This document shows, piece after piece, positions 18,037 to 27,394 of a stretch of 64,000 bases of DNA. Source of the stretch: Streptomyces sp. NBC_01241 (GTDB lineage: Bacteria > Actinomycetota > Actinomycetes > Streptomycetales > Streptomycetaceae); contig NZ_CP108494.1 in assembly GCF_041435435.1 (NCBI RefSeq), positions 6,606,501 to 6,670,500 of the forward strand, given 5' to 3'. The notes under the pieces were generated by a model. The model saw nothing but the letters and a program-made list of their open reading frames with translations, was not told the DNA's origin and made no database searches. Position 1 is the stretch's first letter. The number at the start of each line of letters is the position of its first letter. The translations under genes and the position numbers were made by a program.

Positions 18037-20525
18037 GCACCGCCGCCGCGCACGACCAGGACGCGGAAGCACCGCCCGAACCGCTCGACGAACTCGTCGA
18101 CGTCCTGTGCCGGGTGGAGACCTCACTCCCGCGCACCGTCGTCCGCGCGGTGACGGCCGCAGTCGTCCAGCAACGTGCCCGGCAACGACGGCTCGCCGCC
18201 GAACTGGCCGCGGCTCCTGATGTGCTGAGTACCGGGAAGTCGCCTGCCCCGATCATCGTCGGCAAACTGCTGCTCGCCCTGAAAGAAGCCGGCGCCCAGC
18301 AGCTCGCCGCACCGGTGTGCCGACGGTGCGGGCGCCCATGCCTTGCTCTCGCCTTCGCCAGGCGCGAGTGGGGGTGCCGCGCGTGCGTGGGCACCCAGAC
18401 CGCGCACGCGGCGTGCACCGGATGCGGCCAGGAACACCAGGTCCGCGGGCGTGACCTCCTGACCCGCCCGTACTGCGGCCGCTGCTACGCCCCGGACGAC
18501 GTGACGACGCCGCTAGTGGAGGCTGTCGCAGGGATCGACCCGTCGGTGGATCCCGAGACGGTCGCCGCCGCGCTGGAGCGGGCCGACAAGCGCACCTCCG
18601 GACGCCGCCAGATCGCCGCCGCCGTCATCGCGCGCCCCGAACTGCTCACCGGCGAAGGCGCCTCGGCGCCAGTACCGGGAGTCCTGCGCTTCATCGAGGA
18701 ACTGCACGCGGCGGGCGTCCGGGCCGTGGTGGTGCCCCCGTGCCCCGCCTGTGGCCGGCACAATCCGCTGAGGAGACCCCTCGGCGCCGTACGGGTGTGC
18801 GGCCACTGCGCCGCGAAGGCCCACAGCTCCCTCTGCTCGCGCTGCGGGAGGACGAAGCCGATCAGCCATCGCGACGAGCACGGTGCGGCGCTCTGCGAGC
18901 CGTGCTGGTCGAGCGACCCGCGCAACCGGCAGGTCTGCACCGGGTGCGGCAACCTGCGCCGCGTGTACGGGCGCACCGAGGCCGGCCCGGTCTGCCTGCA
19001 GTGCCGCCCCCGGCTTGAACGCACCTGCTCCATCTGCGGGCGCACCGGCCGGGGGACCGTCTCCCGGGCCACCGGAAAACACCTGTGCGACCTGTGCAAA
19101 GGCCACTGGATCGTCTGCTCGGGATGCGGCGGCAGCGGCCTCGTCCGCGGCGGGACGCTCCAGGACCCGCTGTGCGCCCGCTGCGTCAACCCCGACCCGG
19201 CCTTCTGGAAACGCTGCAGGGTCTGCGACACCACGTGGCAGCTCACCACCGCGCCCTGCACCCGGTGCAGCCTCGACGCCCGCCTGCGCGAGGTCTTCAC
19301 GGCCGCCGACGGCAGCACGGCACCCGAGCTGGACCGCCTTCGCGAACGGCTCGTCCAGGTCGACCATCCGAACTACGCGATCACCTGGCTGCGCAAGGCG
19401 AACGTCCAGTCCACCATCACCGCGTTGGTGCGCGAGCACCCGAAGATCACCCATGCCGCGCTCGACGCCATGCCGCCGAGCAAGACGCTCGACCACTTCC
19501 GCTCCATGCTGATCTCCACCGGAGCCCTGGAGTTCCGCGACGAAGGCTTGGTGCGGCTCGAACGGGAAGTGGACGAGACGATCACCCGGTACTCTCCGGG
19601 CGAGCACCAGCGCGCCCTGCGCGGCTTCATCGACTGGCATCTGCTGCGGCGGCTGCGCGGACGGCTGGAGGACAAGCCCGCCAGCCCCCAGCAGCTGCGC
19701 AACGTCAAGAGCCACCTGGTGGCAGCCGTCGCCTTCCTGCGCTGGTTGGAAGGCTGCGGCACGACGCTGAGCCGATGCGCGCAGGCCGACGTCGAGAAGT
19801 ACCTGAACACCAAGCCCGCGTACGCGAAGCAGTGCTCTGCCTTCGTCCGGTGGGCCGTGCGGCACCGGTACGCCAAGAGCAGCATCAAAGCGCCGGCAAC
19901 CCGGTGGACGGGCCCGGCCGGACCGCACGACGAGGACGGACGCTGGGCCCTCGCCCGCCGTCTCCTGCACGATGAGACGCTCCCCACCGCTGACCGCGTC
20001 GCCGGGCTCCTCGTGCTGCTGTACGCCCAGAGCGCCAGCAGCATCCACCGGCTGACTACCGATCACGTCACCCAGGACGGCGACCGCGTCCTGCTGCACC
20101 TCGGCCCCCGGCCCATCCAACTGCCCGCGCCCCTGGACGCCCTCGTGCGCGACCTCGTCGCCTCCCGCAGCGCCAGCACCCTGATCCGGACCGAGAGCCA
20201 CTGGCTCTTCCCCGGCCGCAGCGCGGGCCAGCCCCTCCACGAGAGCCTGCTGCAGCGGCGGATGAACGCGATCGGCGTCAAGGCCCGGCAGGGCCGGAGC
20301 ACCGCGCTGTTCGCCCTCACCCAGCAGGTGCCCGCCGGCCTCCTGTCCAAGATGCTCGGGGTGCACATCAGCGTGGCCGTGGCCTGGCAGCGCGCGAGCG
20401 GCGGCGACTGGATGGGGTACGCCGCCGATGTCGCCGCCCGAACCGCCATCCGCGCCGGCTCCCAGGCACCAGACCCCTCGGACGCTCAGCCGAGCCGGAC
20501 TTCGTCGACGACGTCCCAGGTGTAG
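18033..20525 (+). CDS. Zinc-ribbon recombinase-like protein (trio 1, gene 3)
   Basis: From GTG 18033 the protein has 830 residues. The N-terminal half holds at least seven CxxC pairs (CRRCGRPC, CTGCGQEH, CPACGRHN, CSRCGRTK, CTGCGNLR, CSICGRTG, CSGCGGSG) forming consecutive zinc ribbons. The C-terminal half looks like a tyrosine-recombinase core-binding and catalytic fold (LRGFIDWHLLRRLRG, LLVLLYAQSASSIHRL), but I cannot find the Arg-HxxR-His-Tyr residues, so it is probably catalytically dead and acts as a DNA-binding partner. Its last 40 bases overlap the convergent 2H gene. Confidence 0.85.
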   Translation: MSTAAAHDQDAEAPPEPLDELVDVLCRVETSLPRTVVRAVTAAVVQQRARQRRLAAELAAAPDVLSTGKSPAPIIVGKLLLALKEAGAQQLAAPVCRRCGRPCLALAFARREWGCRACVGTQTAHAACTGCGQEHQVRGRDLLTRPYCGRCYAPDDVTTPLVEAVAGIDPSVDPETVAAALERADKRTSGRRQIAAAVIARPELLTGEGASAPVPGVLRFIEELHAAGVRAVVVPPCPACGRHNPLRRPLGAVRVCGHCAAKAHSSLCSRCGRTKPISHRDEHGAALCEPCWSSDPRNRQVCTGCGNLRRVYGRTEAGPVCLQCRPRLERTCSICGRTGRGTVSRATGKHLCDLCKGHWIVCSGCGGSGLVRGGTLQDPLCARCVNPDPAFWKRCRVCDTTWQLTTAPCTRCSLDARLREVFTAADGSTAPELDRLRERLVQVDHPNYAITWLRKANVQSTITALVREHPKITHAALDAMPPSKTLDHFRSMLISTGALEFRDEGLVRLEREVDETITRYSPGEHQRALRGFIDWHLLRRLRGRLEDKPASPQQLRNVKSHLVAAVAFLRWLEGCGTTLSRCAQADVEKYLNTKPAYAKQCSAFVRWAVRHRYAKSSIKAPATRWTGPAGPHDEDGRWALARRLLHDETLPTADRVAGLLVLLYAQSASSIHRLTTDHVTQDGDRVLLHLGPRPIQLPAPLDALVRDLVASRSASTLIRTESHWLFPGRSAGQPLHESLLQRRMNAIGVKARQGRSTALFALTQQVPAGLLSKMLGVHISVAVAWQRASGGDWMGYAADVAARTAIRAGSQAPDPSDAQPSRTSSTTSQV

Positions 20526-21118
20526 TAGCCCAGGTCAGGGTGCTGGTACTGGTTGACGAGGTGCACCCGGTCGATCGTGACGTCCACGCGCGGCGGCCGC
20601 AGCGCCCGCAGCGCACGGTTCAGGTCCCGGTCGGGGAAGTCCGCACGGGCGTACGCCAGGGAAGCGTGCGCCCTGTACTTGGCTTCCTTCCTCCGCAGGG
20701 AGATGCCCGGCGCCCTCTCGGCCGCGGCCCGGACCCGGTCGTTGAGCGCGGCCATCCCGTCTTCCGGGTAGACCGCGACCGTCACCGCGGTGACACCGGG
20801 CCACACCGGCCCGAGCTGGACCCGGAAGGGCTGCATGCCGACCAGTTCGTCACGCAGAGCGCCGCGGAGCTGATCCAACTGCCCGGCGTCGAGGGCGTGG
20901 TGGATGCCCTGGACGGTGGAGTGCAGCCACCGCTCCGGGATCACCCCGAGCTGCTCGCCGTACTGGGAGAGCAGTTCGGCGTGGGCCCGTGCGTAGGCGC
21001 GGAACTCCTCGTACTCGCTCAGCAGGACGAGGACATGCGGAAACGGACCGCCACCCTTCCAGACCTTGCTGGGAACGAAGAAGTTCTCCAACGCCATCCT
21101 CCCGAACTCAACTCCCAC
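20486..21118 (-). CDS. 2H phosphoesterase / 2'-5' RNA ligase-like protein
   Basis: The roughly 210-residue protein carries the paired motifs LHSTVQGI (about 65) and RAHASLAY (about 150) of the 2H superfamily. Its tail RVHLVNQYQHPDLGYYTW recurs in the fragment at 27391-28173. Possible starts are GTG 21118, ATG 21097 (a GGGAGG site abuts it, too close) and TTG 21091 (spacing 6). The gene is convergent with, and overlaps, trio 1 gene 3. It is the second intact 2H gene in the window. Confidence 0.8.
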   Translation of the reverse strand: MGVEFGRMALENFFVPSKVWKGGGPFPHVLVLLSEYEEFRAYARAHAELLSQYGEQLGVIPERWLHSTVQGIHHALDAGQLDQLRGALRDELVGMQPFRVQLGPVWPGVTAVTVAVYPEDGMAALNDRVRAAAERAPGISLRRKEAKYRAHASLAYARADFPDRDLNRALRALRPPRVDVTIDRVHLVNQYQHPDLGYYTWDVVDEVRLG

Positions 21119-21314
21119 TGGCCGTAGTTCGGCAGACTACCGGCCGAAGCCGGCAACCACCGGCGGTTCCCGGACGCACCCCGGTCGTACGAACCTGGTC
21201 CGGTCGACAGGCCGGAGAGGGCGCCGCCACTGGAAGCGTGGTCGGCCCGCAGTCCTCGGTTTTCTCGGTGAAGTCCGTGTGAGCGGCAGGTACGCTCCCC
21301 TATCGTCGGGTGGC

Positions 21315-22841
21315 ATGAGAACTGTAGGTGAGAACGGGTTCGGGTATGCGGCGCCGTACACAGGTGTAGGGACACCGCCGGTACGCGATGACCGGACATC
21401 GGACGCCTGCATCGTGGTTCCCGGCATCATGGGCAGCGTTCTGAACGACGCCGCCACGAGCCGCCCGCTGTGGGGGGTGGACCGGGCCATGCTCACCAAC
21501 CCGAGAGCCGGTTACGGGCTTTTCCGCAGCCTGCACGCGGACGAGTCGGAGCAGGCCGCCGACGCCGACACCTTCCGGCGGGCGCCGCTGACCCGGATCC
21601 GCGCGACCGCGCTGGTGTCCAAGCCGTGGTGGCTGCCTATCCTCGAAGGTCTTGAGCCCTACACCGACCTGGTCAAGGCCCTGCGGAGGGTCACCCCAGC
21701 GAAGGACGCGGTGGAGGCGTTCCCGTACGACTGGCGGCTGTCCGTCGACTACAACGGTGCGGCGCTGGCCTCCTATGCCCGTGCACACCTGTCCAAGTGG
21801 CGGGAGCGGGCGGCGGCGCTGCCCGGGGCGGATGGCCGGCAGCCGCGGTTGCTGTTCGTCGCGCACTCGATGGGCGGGCTGGTGGTGCAGGCCGCGCTGG
21901 AGCAGGACCCCGAACTCGCCGCCGACACCCGGACGGTGATCACGGTCGGGACGCCGTTCCTCGGCTCGGCAAGCGCCGTCCTCACGCTCAACCTCCTGCA
22001 CGCCGAGGCCAGGCCGAAGTGGCTCCAGCAGCGAGTGCAGGCAATGGCGGCAACGCTGCCGGGCGTCCACGACCTGCTGCCCGGCTACCGGTGCCTGGAC
22101 CGCGGTCTGGAAGCCGACCGCCTCACCCCCGCCGATGTCGCCCGGTTCGGCGGCGACGCCCACCTGGCCGCGCGCTCCCTCGACGCGCACACCCGCCGCT
22201 GGGAACGCCAGTTCGTGATGCCGGGGCACCGGGCGATCGTCGGCGAGGCCCAGGCGACCGTGCAGACCCTGCAGGAGCAGCGCGCCGACCGCTCCCTCGT
22301 CGCAGCCCGCTACTACTCCTTCGACGTCGACGAGGATGGCGAACTCGCCCGGGACCCGGCCACCGGAATCCCCACGCGTCGTGACAAGCGCGGCGACGGC
22401 ACCGTTCACCTTCCCTCCGCCCAGGTCGGCACCGAGGCGATCACCTACATCTTCGGTCAGCACGGAACGCTGACGTGCCACGACGACGTCCTGCGGCAGG
22501 TGGTCAACATCGCCCTGGAACGCCGCCCCGGTCCCCGTCTGGCCGGTGAGAGCAAGGGCCCGGGCCTCGAAGTCCCACGCCTCGGTGGGGTGTTCGGCGA
22601 ACCGCTCGCCCTCCACGCCACCGGCCTCGACAGCCCAGCGGGCGTGACGCTGAACATCACCAGCGCCACCACCGGCCGCCCGGGACACCCCCTCACCCTG
22701 CGCCGCGACCCCGACCGCACGGACGGAGCCCTCACCGCCCGGTTCACCGCCGACGCACCCGACCTGTACCGGGTGGTCCTGGATACCGGCGGCCACGTGC
22801 CGATCTCCCAATTCGTCCTCGTCACCGAGCCCGACGCCTGA
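21315..22841 (+). CDS. LCAT-like alpha/beta-hydrolase (lipase/acyltransferase)
   Basis: The 508-residue protein has an N-terminal VVPGIMGSVL block typical of lecithin:cholesterol acyltransferase-like enzymes and the nucleophile elbow AHSMGG (Ser185). A later GDGTVHL (Asp) and CHDDVL (His, about residue 390) complete a plausible triad. A beta-rich C-terminal domain (430-508) follows. Such enzymes hydrolyse or transfer acyl chains of lipids, so an activated copy could damage membranes. It ends 16 bases before the caspase-like/WD40 gene, in the same direction, so the two are probably co-transcribed. Confidence 0.85.
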   Translation: MRTVGENGFGYAAPYTGVGTPPVRDDRTSDACIVVPGIMGSVLNDAATSRPLWGVDRAMLTNPRAGYGLFRSLHADESEQAADADTFRRAPLTRIRATALVSKPWWLPILEGLEPYTDLVKALRRVTPAKDAVEAFPYDWRLSVDYNGAALASYARAHLSKWRERAAALPGADGRQPRLLFVAHSMGGLVVQAALEQDPELAADTRTVITVGTPFLGSASAVLTLNLLHAEARPKWLQQRVQAMAATLPGVHDLLPGYRCLDRGLEADRLTPADVARFGGDAHLAARSLDAHTRRWERQFVMPGHRAIVGEAQATVQTLQEQRADRSLVAARYYSFDVDEDGELARDPATGIPTRRDKRGDGTVHLPSAQVGTEAITYIFGQHGTLTCHDDVLRQVVNIALERRPGPRLAGESKGPGLEVPRLGGVFGEPLALHATGLDSPAGVTLNITSATTGRPGHPLTLRRDPDRTDGALTARFTADAPDLYRVVLDTGGHVPISQFVLVTEPDA

Positions 22842-22857
22842 ACCTGGCAGCCCGCCC

Positions 22858-25800
22858 ATGACCACAACCGGCACGCCGCACACCCCCGCCCACCACCCGG
22901 AACCCGCCGGCACCGGCCTGGCCGCGGACGGGCCGCCCTCGTCCAACGACCTGCTCGAAGAGTTCTCGACTACGGGAGGCACGGTCGAGCTGTTCCCGGT
23001 GAACTTCACCGCCTACCGGCACAACCCCGACCTGGAGACCGACGAGCACGTCCGGAAGATTGCGCACCTGCTCGCCCCCTACGGCCTCCACGTCAACCGG
23101 TGGACCACACCCGGGGACCAACGCGACCGGCAGGCGGTCGAGGAGCGCCTCGGCACCTGGAAGCGGCCCGATGGCGAATACGGCAATACGGTCCTCTACT
23201 GGGTCGGCCACGGGAGCGCCGAGAACCTCGCCCACCACCGCACCCCCGCACCCATCGACGACGGCATCACCCCGTACGAAGTCGCCCGTGCGATCGCCAG
23301 CCGCCAGCTCCACCCCGACGCCGAGGACAGCTGGGCGATCGTCGTCCTCGACGCCTGCTTCTCCCATCGCTTCGCCCAGAAAGTCCAACGCGAACTCCTC
23401 GACGAATACGGCGATGCCAAGCGCTACCTATTGCTGTCCACCGCCGCCAGAGGCCACGCCGAACTCGGCACCTTCGCGCAGGCTCTCGACCGGGTCCTGA
23501 ACATCACCTTCCGCGGGCGGTCCACCATCCATCTCGCCGAGCTCGGTTTCGAGCTGGGCGAAGACCTCGGCGGCTTTCGCAATGACACCGCCGAACGCCG
23601 CAACCAACTTACCCGCACTCTTCCCGACGTCGCCTCTGCCGTCTCTGCGCCGCTCGACCAACTCGCTGAAATCCAGTCCGTTATCGACCAGTTGTCCGTC
23701 GACGAGCGGCGCCACTTCGTGCCCAAGGCTTCCGGCGCCGAGTTCGGCGAGCTCGCATGGTACTTCCACGGCCGCACCGCGCAGCGCGACCGCATCCTGA
23801 ACTGGCTCACCACCACCACTCAGGGAGCCCTGGTGGTCACCGGCCCCGCTGGCGCCGGCAAGTCCGCACTTCTCGGGCACATCCTGCTGCACACCCGCAC
23901 CGAGCTGCGCGACATCCTCGTCCGCTACGGCCACCTGAGCCCACTCCCACCCAGCACACCGCGTCCGGACAACCCTTTCGACCTTGTCGCCCACCTATCG
24001 GGCGTTACCCTCAACCGCTCCCTCCAGCTAGTCGCTGAGGCCGCCGACCTGTCCGACCTCGCCCACGAGGCCACCCAGGGACGGCCTTCATCCGGCCTCG
24101 CCGACCGACTGATCACCGAACTGCGTACTCGGCAGACCCGGTTGACGCTGCTATTCGATGCCCTCGACGAAGCCGAACAACCCCTCGTCATTGCCGATAC
24201 CCTCCTACGCCCCCTGGCCTCGCTGCCGACCGTTCGCCTCGTCATCGGGACCCGGCGCTCCACCCGGGAGAGACCAGACCAGCCTGCACTCGCCCACACC
24301 GACCTCCTCGACACCCTCCAGCCCCGACGCCAACCCACAGGAGGTAAACCGACTTTCCGCCTGGAATTGGTCGAGGTGGACCATGACCAGGAAGCCCTCG
24401 CCGGATACCTGCAGGCCAAGCTGACCTCCGCGAAGGACCGGGGTGCCCTGAACGCCGACGACACCGACATCACCGCCCTCATCCGACGTCTGGTCACCGA
24501 CTACCCACAGAGTGGCGTCGCGCCTCAGCAGTTCCTCTACGCCCGCCTCGCCGCCCACGAACTTCTCAATGACCCCCATCTGGTCACTGACCCCTCGCCG
24601 TTGATCGGCCGTACTCATCGCCAGCTCTTCACCCGCGCCCTCGAACGCCTCCACCGCACCAACCCCCACTACACCCCTCTCCTTCAAGCCCTCGGCCTTG
24701 CACAGGGCAGGGGCCTACCAGATCAGGGCGGCATCTGGGCCACTGTCGCAGACGCCCTCGAATCCGCCCACACGGGAACCAGGGACAGCATCCCTAACCT
24801 GTTGCATGACGCAGCCCCCTATCTCGCCCTAGACCAGGAGCACGGGCAGAGCGTCTACCGACTAGCCCACCGCACCTTCACCGAACACTTCATTAGCGCC
24901 TCCGACACCATCCCAGCGCACGCTGCCATCACCACCGCACTGATCCACCGCGCCACCCTGGTCCTGGAGCCGCCGAACACCCATGACAGCTCCACTACCC
25001 GAGGAGCCCCACCAACCGTCAATCCCTATATCCGCCACCATCTCGCTGCCCACGCCCGCCTCGGCCACAGCGCTGGAGCCTTCGATGTCCTAGGCGAGAA
25101 CCCCAGCGTCCTAGACGCCCTCGATCTCGGCAGCATCACCACTGCGGTCCTCGGGTACGGCCTGCCCTCAGACCTACCAGCAGCCATCGCTGGGGTTGTT
25201 CTCCTTCAGCACCACGCCCGAGACACCACACTCGATCAGCAGGATGACGCTGCCGTCACCGCTTGGCGCCGATGGTTCCGAAGGCTCGGAACCACCTACG
25301 TCCAAGGCACCCCACCCCCGACCGAGCCGCAACCCCACGGGCCCGGAACAGCACCCCCCGACCTAATCGCAGGATTCGTCCGGCGACACCCGCTCCACCT
25401 TCAACTGGCTGGTCACACGGGTCGGGTGCGGGCGGTGGCAGCCTTCACCACACCCGATGAAATTCTTTGCCTGGCCACCGCTGGCGACGACGGGACAGTG
25501 CGAATCTGGAACCCCATCACCGGAAGCCAACTCGGCGAACCACTCACCGGTCACACGGGTCGAGTGCGGGCGGTGGCAGCCTTCACCACACCCGATGGCA
25601 CTCCTCACCTGGCCACCGCTGGCGACGACGGGACAGTGCGAATCTGGAACCCCATCACCGGAAGCCAACTCGGCGAACCACTCACCGGTCACACGGGTCG
25701 AGTGCGGGCGGTGGCAGCCTTCACCACACCCGATGAAATTCTTTGCCTGGCCACCGCTGGCGACGACGGGACAGTGCGAATCTGGAACCCCATCACCGGA

Positions 25801-27216
25801 AGCCAACTCGGCGAACCACTCACCGGTCACACGGGTCGAGTGCGGGCGGTGGCAGCCTTCACCACACCCGATGGCACTCCTCACCTGGCCACCGCTGGCG
25901 ACGACGGAAGGACCCGGATCTGGAACCCCATCACCAGAAGTCAGACGGCTCAGCTCATCGGGCACACAGGCCGGGTGAACGCGGTGGCGGCCTTCACCGC
26001 GCCTGACGGCTCTCCCCGCCTGGCCACCGCCAGCAATGACAGGACGATTCGGATCTGGAACCCCATCGCCGGAACCCGGCTCGGCGAACCTCTCACTGGT
26101 CACACCGGCCGAGTGAGCGCGATGACGATCTTCACCGCGCCTGATGAAACTCCTCGCCTGATCACCGCCAGCCACAACGGGGAGGTGCGGCTCTGGCGCC
26201 CGGCCGCTGGAAGCCGACGCGGTGAGCCTCTCACCAGCCACCCCGGCCGGGTGAACGCGGTGGCGGTCTTCACTGCGCCTGACGGCACTCCTCGCCTGGC
26301 CACCGCTGGCGACAACGGGACGGTGCGAATCTGGGATCCGGCGGCTGGAAGCCAACTTGGCGAGCCTCTCACCGGTCACCTCGGTTGGGTGGACGAGGTG
26401 GTGGTCTTCGCCGCACCCGACGGTACTCCTCGCGTGGCCACCACTGACCGCAACGGGGAGGTTTGGATCTGGGATCCGGCCGCTGGAAGCCAACTTGGCG
26501 AGCCTCTCACCGGTCACCCCGGCCGGGTAGACAAGGTGGTGGGCTTCACCGCACCCGACGGCACCCACCGCCTGGTCACCACTGACCGCAATGGGGGGGT
26601 TTGGATCCGGGATCCGGCCGCTGGGGGCCAGCCGACTCAGCTCATCGGTCACACGGGCTGGGTGGAAGAGGTGGTGGTCTTCGCCGCATCCGACGGTACT
26701 CCCCGTCTGGTCACCGCTGACTGGTACGGGAGTATTCGGATCTGGGATCCGGCCACTGGGGGTCAGACGGCCCAGCTCACCGGTCACACGGGCCGGGTGA
26801 GCGTGATGGCGGTCTTTGCCGCGCCCGACGGTACTCCCCGTCTGGTCACTGCCAGCGGCAATGGGGAGGTTTGGATCTGGGATCCGGCCACTGGGGGCCA
26901 GACGGCCCAGCTCACCGGTCACACGGGCCGGGTGAGGGCAATGGCGGTCTTCGCCGCACCTGACGGTACCCACCGCCTTGCCATTGCTAGCGACGACGGG
27001 ACAGTGCGGATCTGGAACCCCGCCAACGGCGCAGAGACCGTACTGCCTTTGGCTGCACCGGCTCACTCACTAGCAGGGGGCTACGGCCTGTTCGTCGCGG
27101 GCACCGCAGGGGGCTTCCTCTGCTTCGATCTTTCCACTGTGTGCTCCCGGCCGACGGATATCGGCTCCCCGGGCACTTCAATGGTCAGCCCCTCATCGGG
27201 CACGCCGGCGCGGTGA
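22858..27216 (+). CDS. Caspase-like protease / P-loop NTPase / WD40 protein
   Basis: The 1452-residue protein has three parts. Residues 35-260 are caspase-like: the His is His118 in YWVGHG and the Cys is Cys167 in VVLDACFS. Residues about 310-600 form a STAND/NACHT-type NTPase with Walker A GPAGAGKSALL (Lys335) and Walker B LLFDALDE (Asp434). Residues 850-1400 hold twelve WD40 blades plus a degenerate end. This architecture (protease effector, NTPase switch, propeller sensor) is known from bacterial conflict systems and from eukaryotic NLR-like proteins. Four blades are nearly identical in DNA. Its last 30 residues look like read-through into decayed sequence. It probably pairs with the upstream lipase. 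Confidence 0.9.
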   Translation: MTTTGTPHTPAHHPEPAGTGLAADGPPSSNDLLEEFSTTGGTVELFPVNFTAYRHNPDLETDEHVRKIAHLLAPYGLHVNRWTTPGDQRDRQAVEERLGTWKRPDGEYGNTVLYWVGHGSAENLAHHRTPAPIDDGITPYEVARAIASRQLHPDAEDSWAIVVLDACFSHRFAQKVQRELLDEYGDAKRYLLLSTAARGHAELGTFAQALDRVLNITFRGRSTIHLAELGFELGEDLGGFRNDTAERRNQLTRTLPDVASAVSAPLDQLAEIQSVIDQLSVDERRHFVPKASGAEFGELAWYFHGRTAQRDRILNWLTTTTQGALVVTGPAGAGKSALLGHILLHTRTELRDILVRYGHLSPLPPSTPRPDNPFDLVAHLSGVTLNRSLQLVAEAADLSDLAHEATQGRPSSGLADRLITELRTRQTRLTLLFDALDEAEQPLVIADTLLRPLASLPTVRLVIGTRRSTRERPDQPALAHTDLLDTLQPRRQPTGGKPTFRLELVEVDHDQEALAGYLQAKLTSAKDRGALNADDTDITALIRRLVTDYPQSGVAPQQFLYARLAAHELLNDPHLVTDPSPLIGRTHRQLFTRALERLHRTNPHYTPLLQALGLAQGRGLPDQGGIWATVADALESAHTGTRDSIPNLLHDAAPYLALDQEHGQSVYRLAHRTFTEHFISASDTIPAHAAITTALIHRATLVLEPPNTHDSSTTRGAPPTVNPYIRHHLAAHARLGHSAGAFDVLGENPSVLDALDLGSITTAVLGYGLPSDLPAAIAGVVLLQHHARDTTLDQQDDAAVTAWRRWFRRLGTTYVQGTPPPTEPQPHGPGTAPPDLIAGFVRRHPLHLQLAGHTGRVRAVAAFTTPDEILCLATAGDDGTVRIWNPITGSQLGEPLTGHTGRVRAVAAFTTPDGTPHLATAGDDGTVRIWNPITGSQLGEPLTGHTGRVRAVAAFTTPDEILCLATAGDDGTVRIWNPITGSQLGEPLTGHTGRVRAVAAFTTPDGTPHLATAGDDGRTRIWNPITRSQTAQLIGHTGRVNAVAAFTAPDGSPRLATASNDRTIRIWNPIAGTRLGEPLTGHTGRVSAMTIFTAPDETPRLITASHNGEVRLWRPAAGSRRGEPLTSHPGRVNAVAVFTAPDGTPRLATAGDNGTVRIWDPAAGSQLGEPLTGHLGWVDEVVVFAAPDGTPRVATTDRNGEVWIWDPAAGSQLGEPLTGHPGRVDKVVGFTAPDGTHRLVTTDRNGGVWIRDPAAGGQPTQLIGHTGWVEEVVVFAASDGTPRLVTADWYGSIRIWDPATGGQTAQLTGHTGRVSVMAVFAAPDGTPRLVTASGNGEVWIWDPATGGQTAQLTGHTGRVRAMAVFAAPDGTHRLAIASDDGTVRIWNPANGAETVLPLAAPAHSLAGGYGLFVAGTAGGFLCFDLSTVCSRPTDIGSPGTSMVSPSSGTPAR
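25411..25962 (+). repeat. Four 138-base WD40 units arranged as a 276-base tandem duplication
   Basis: Units start at 25411, 25549, 25687 and 25825. Units 1 and 3 share the variant GATGAAATTCTTTGC, and units 2 and 4 share GATGGCACTCCTCAC, so the arrangement is A-B-A-B. Near identity at DNA level indicates recent duplication in the propeller part of the caspase-like protein. Later blades are more diverged. Confidence 0.9.
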
Positions 27217-27394
27217 ACGTGTTGGCGGTGTTCGCCGCACTGAACGGCTCCCCTGCCTCGCCATCGCCGGCGACGACCGGATTGTGCGGATCTGGAATCC
27301 CGCCATGGGGAGCACTCACACGCTGCCTGTGGCAGACCAGGTCTACGGGCTGGCGGAGCGCAGTGGGCTGCTTTTCGGTCGTGTCGAGCGATGA
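27175..27394 (+). pseudogene. Degenerate WD40 blade(s) after the stop
   Basis: Past the 27216 stop, in shifted frames, the blade pattern continues: LIGHAGAVNVLAVFAALNG, then LAIAGDDRIVRIWNPAMG and a last stretch ending RSGLLFGRVER with TGA at 27392-27394. At least two frame changes are needed. This looks like the tail of an older, longer propeller or of a second WD40 gene, now dead. Confidence 0.6.

Noticed and set aside
25411..27000. Tandem repeats that could look like a CRISPR array
   Set aside because: The unit is 138 bases, in frame, and encodes WD40 blades; there are no unique spacers of uniform size.
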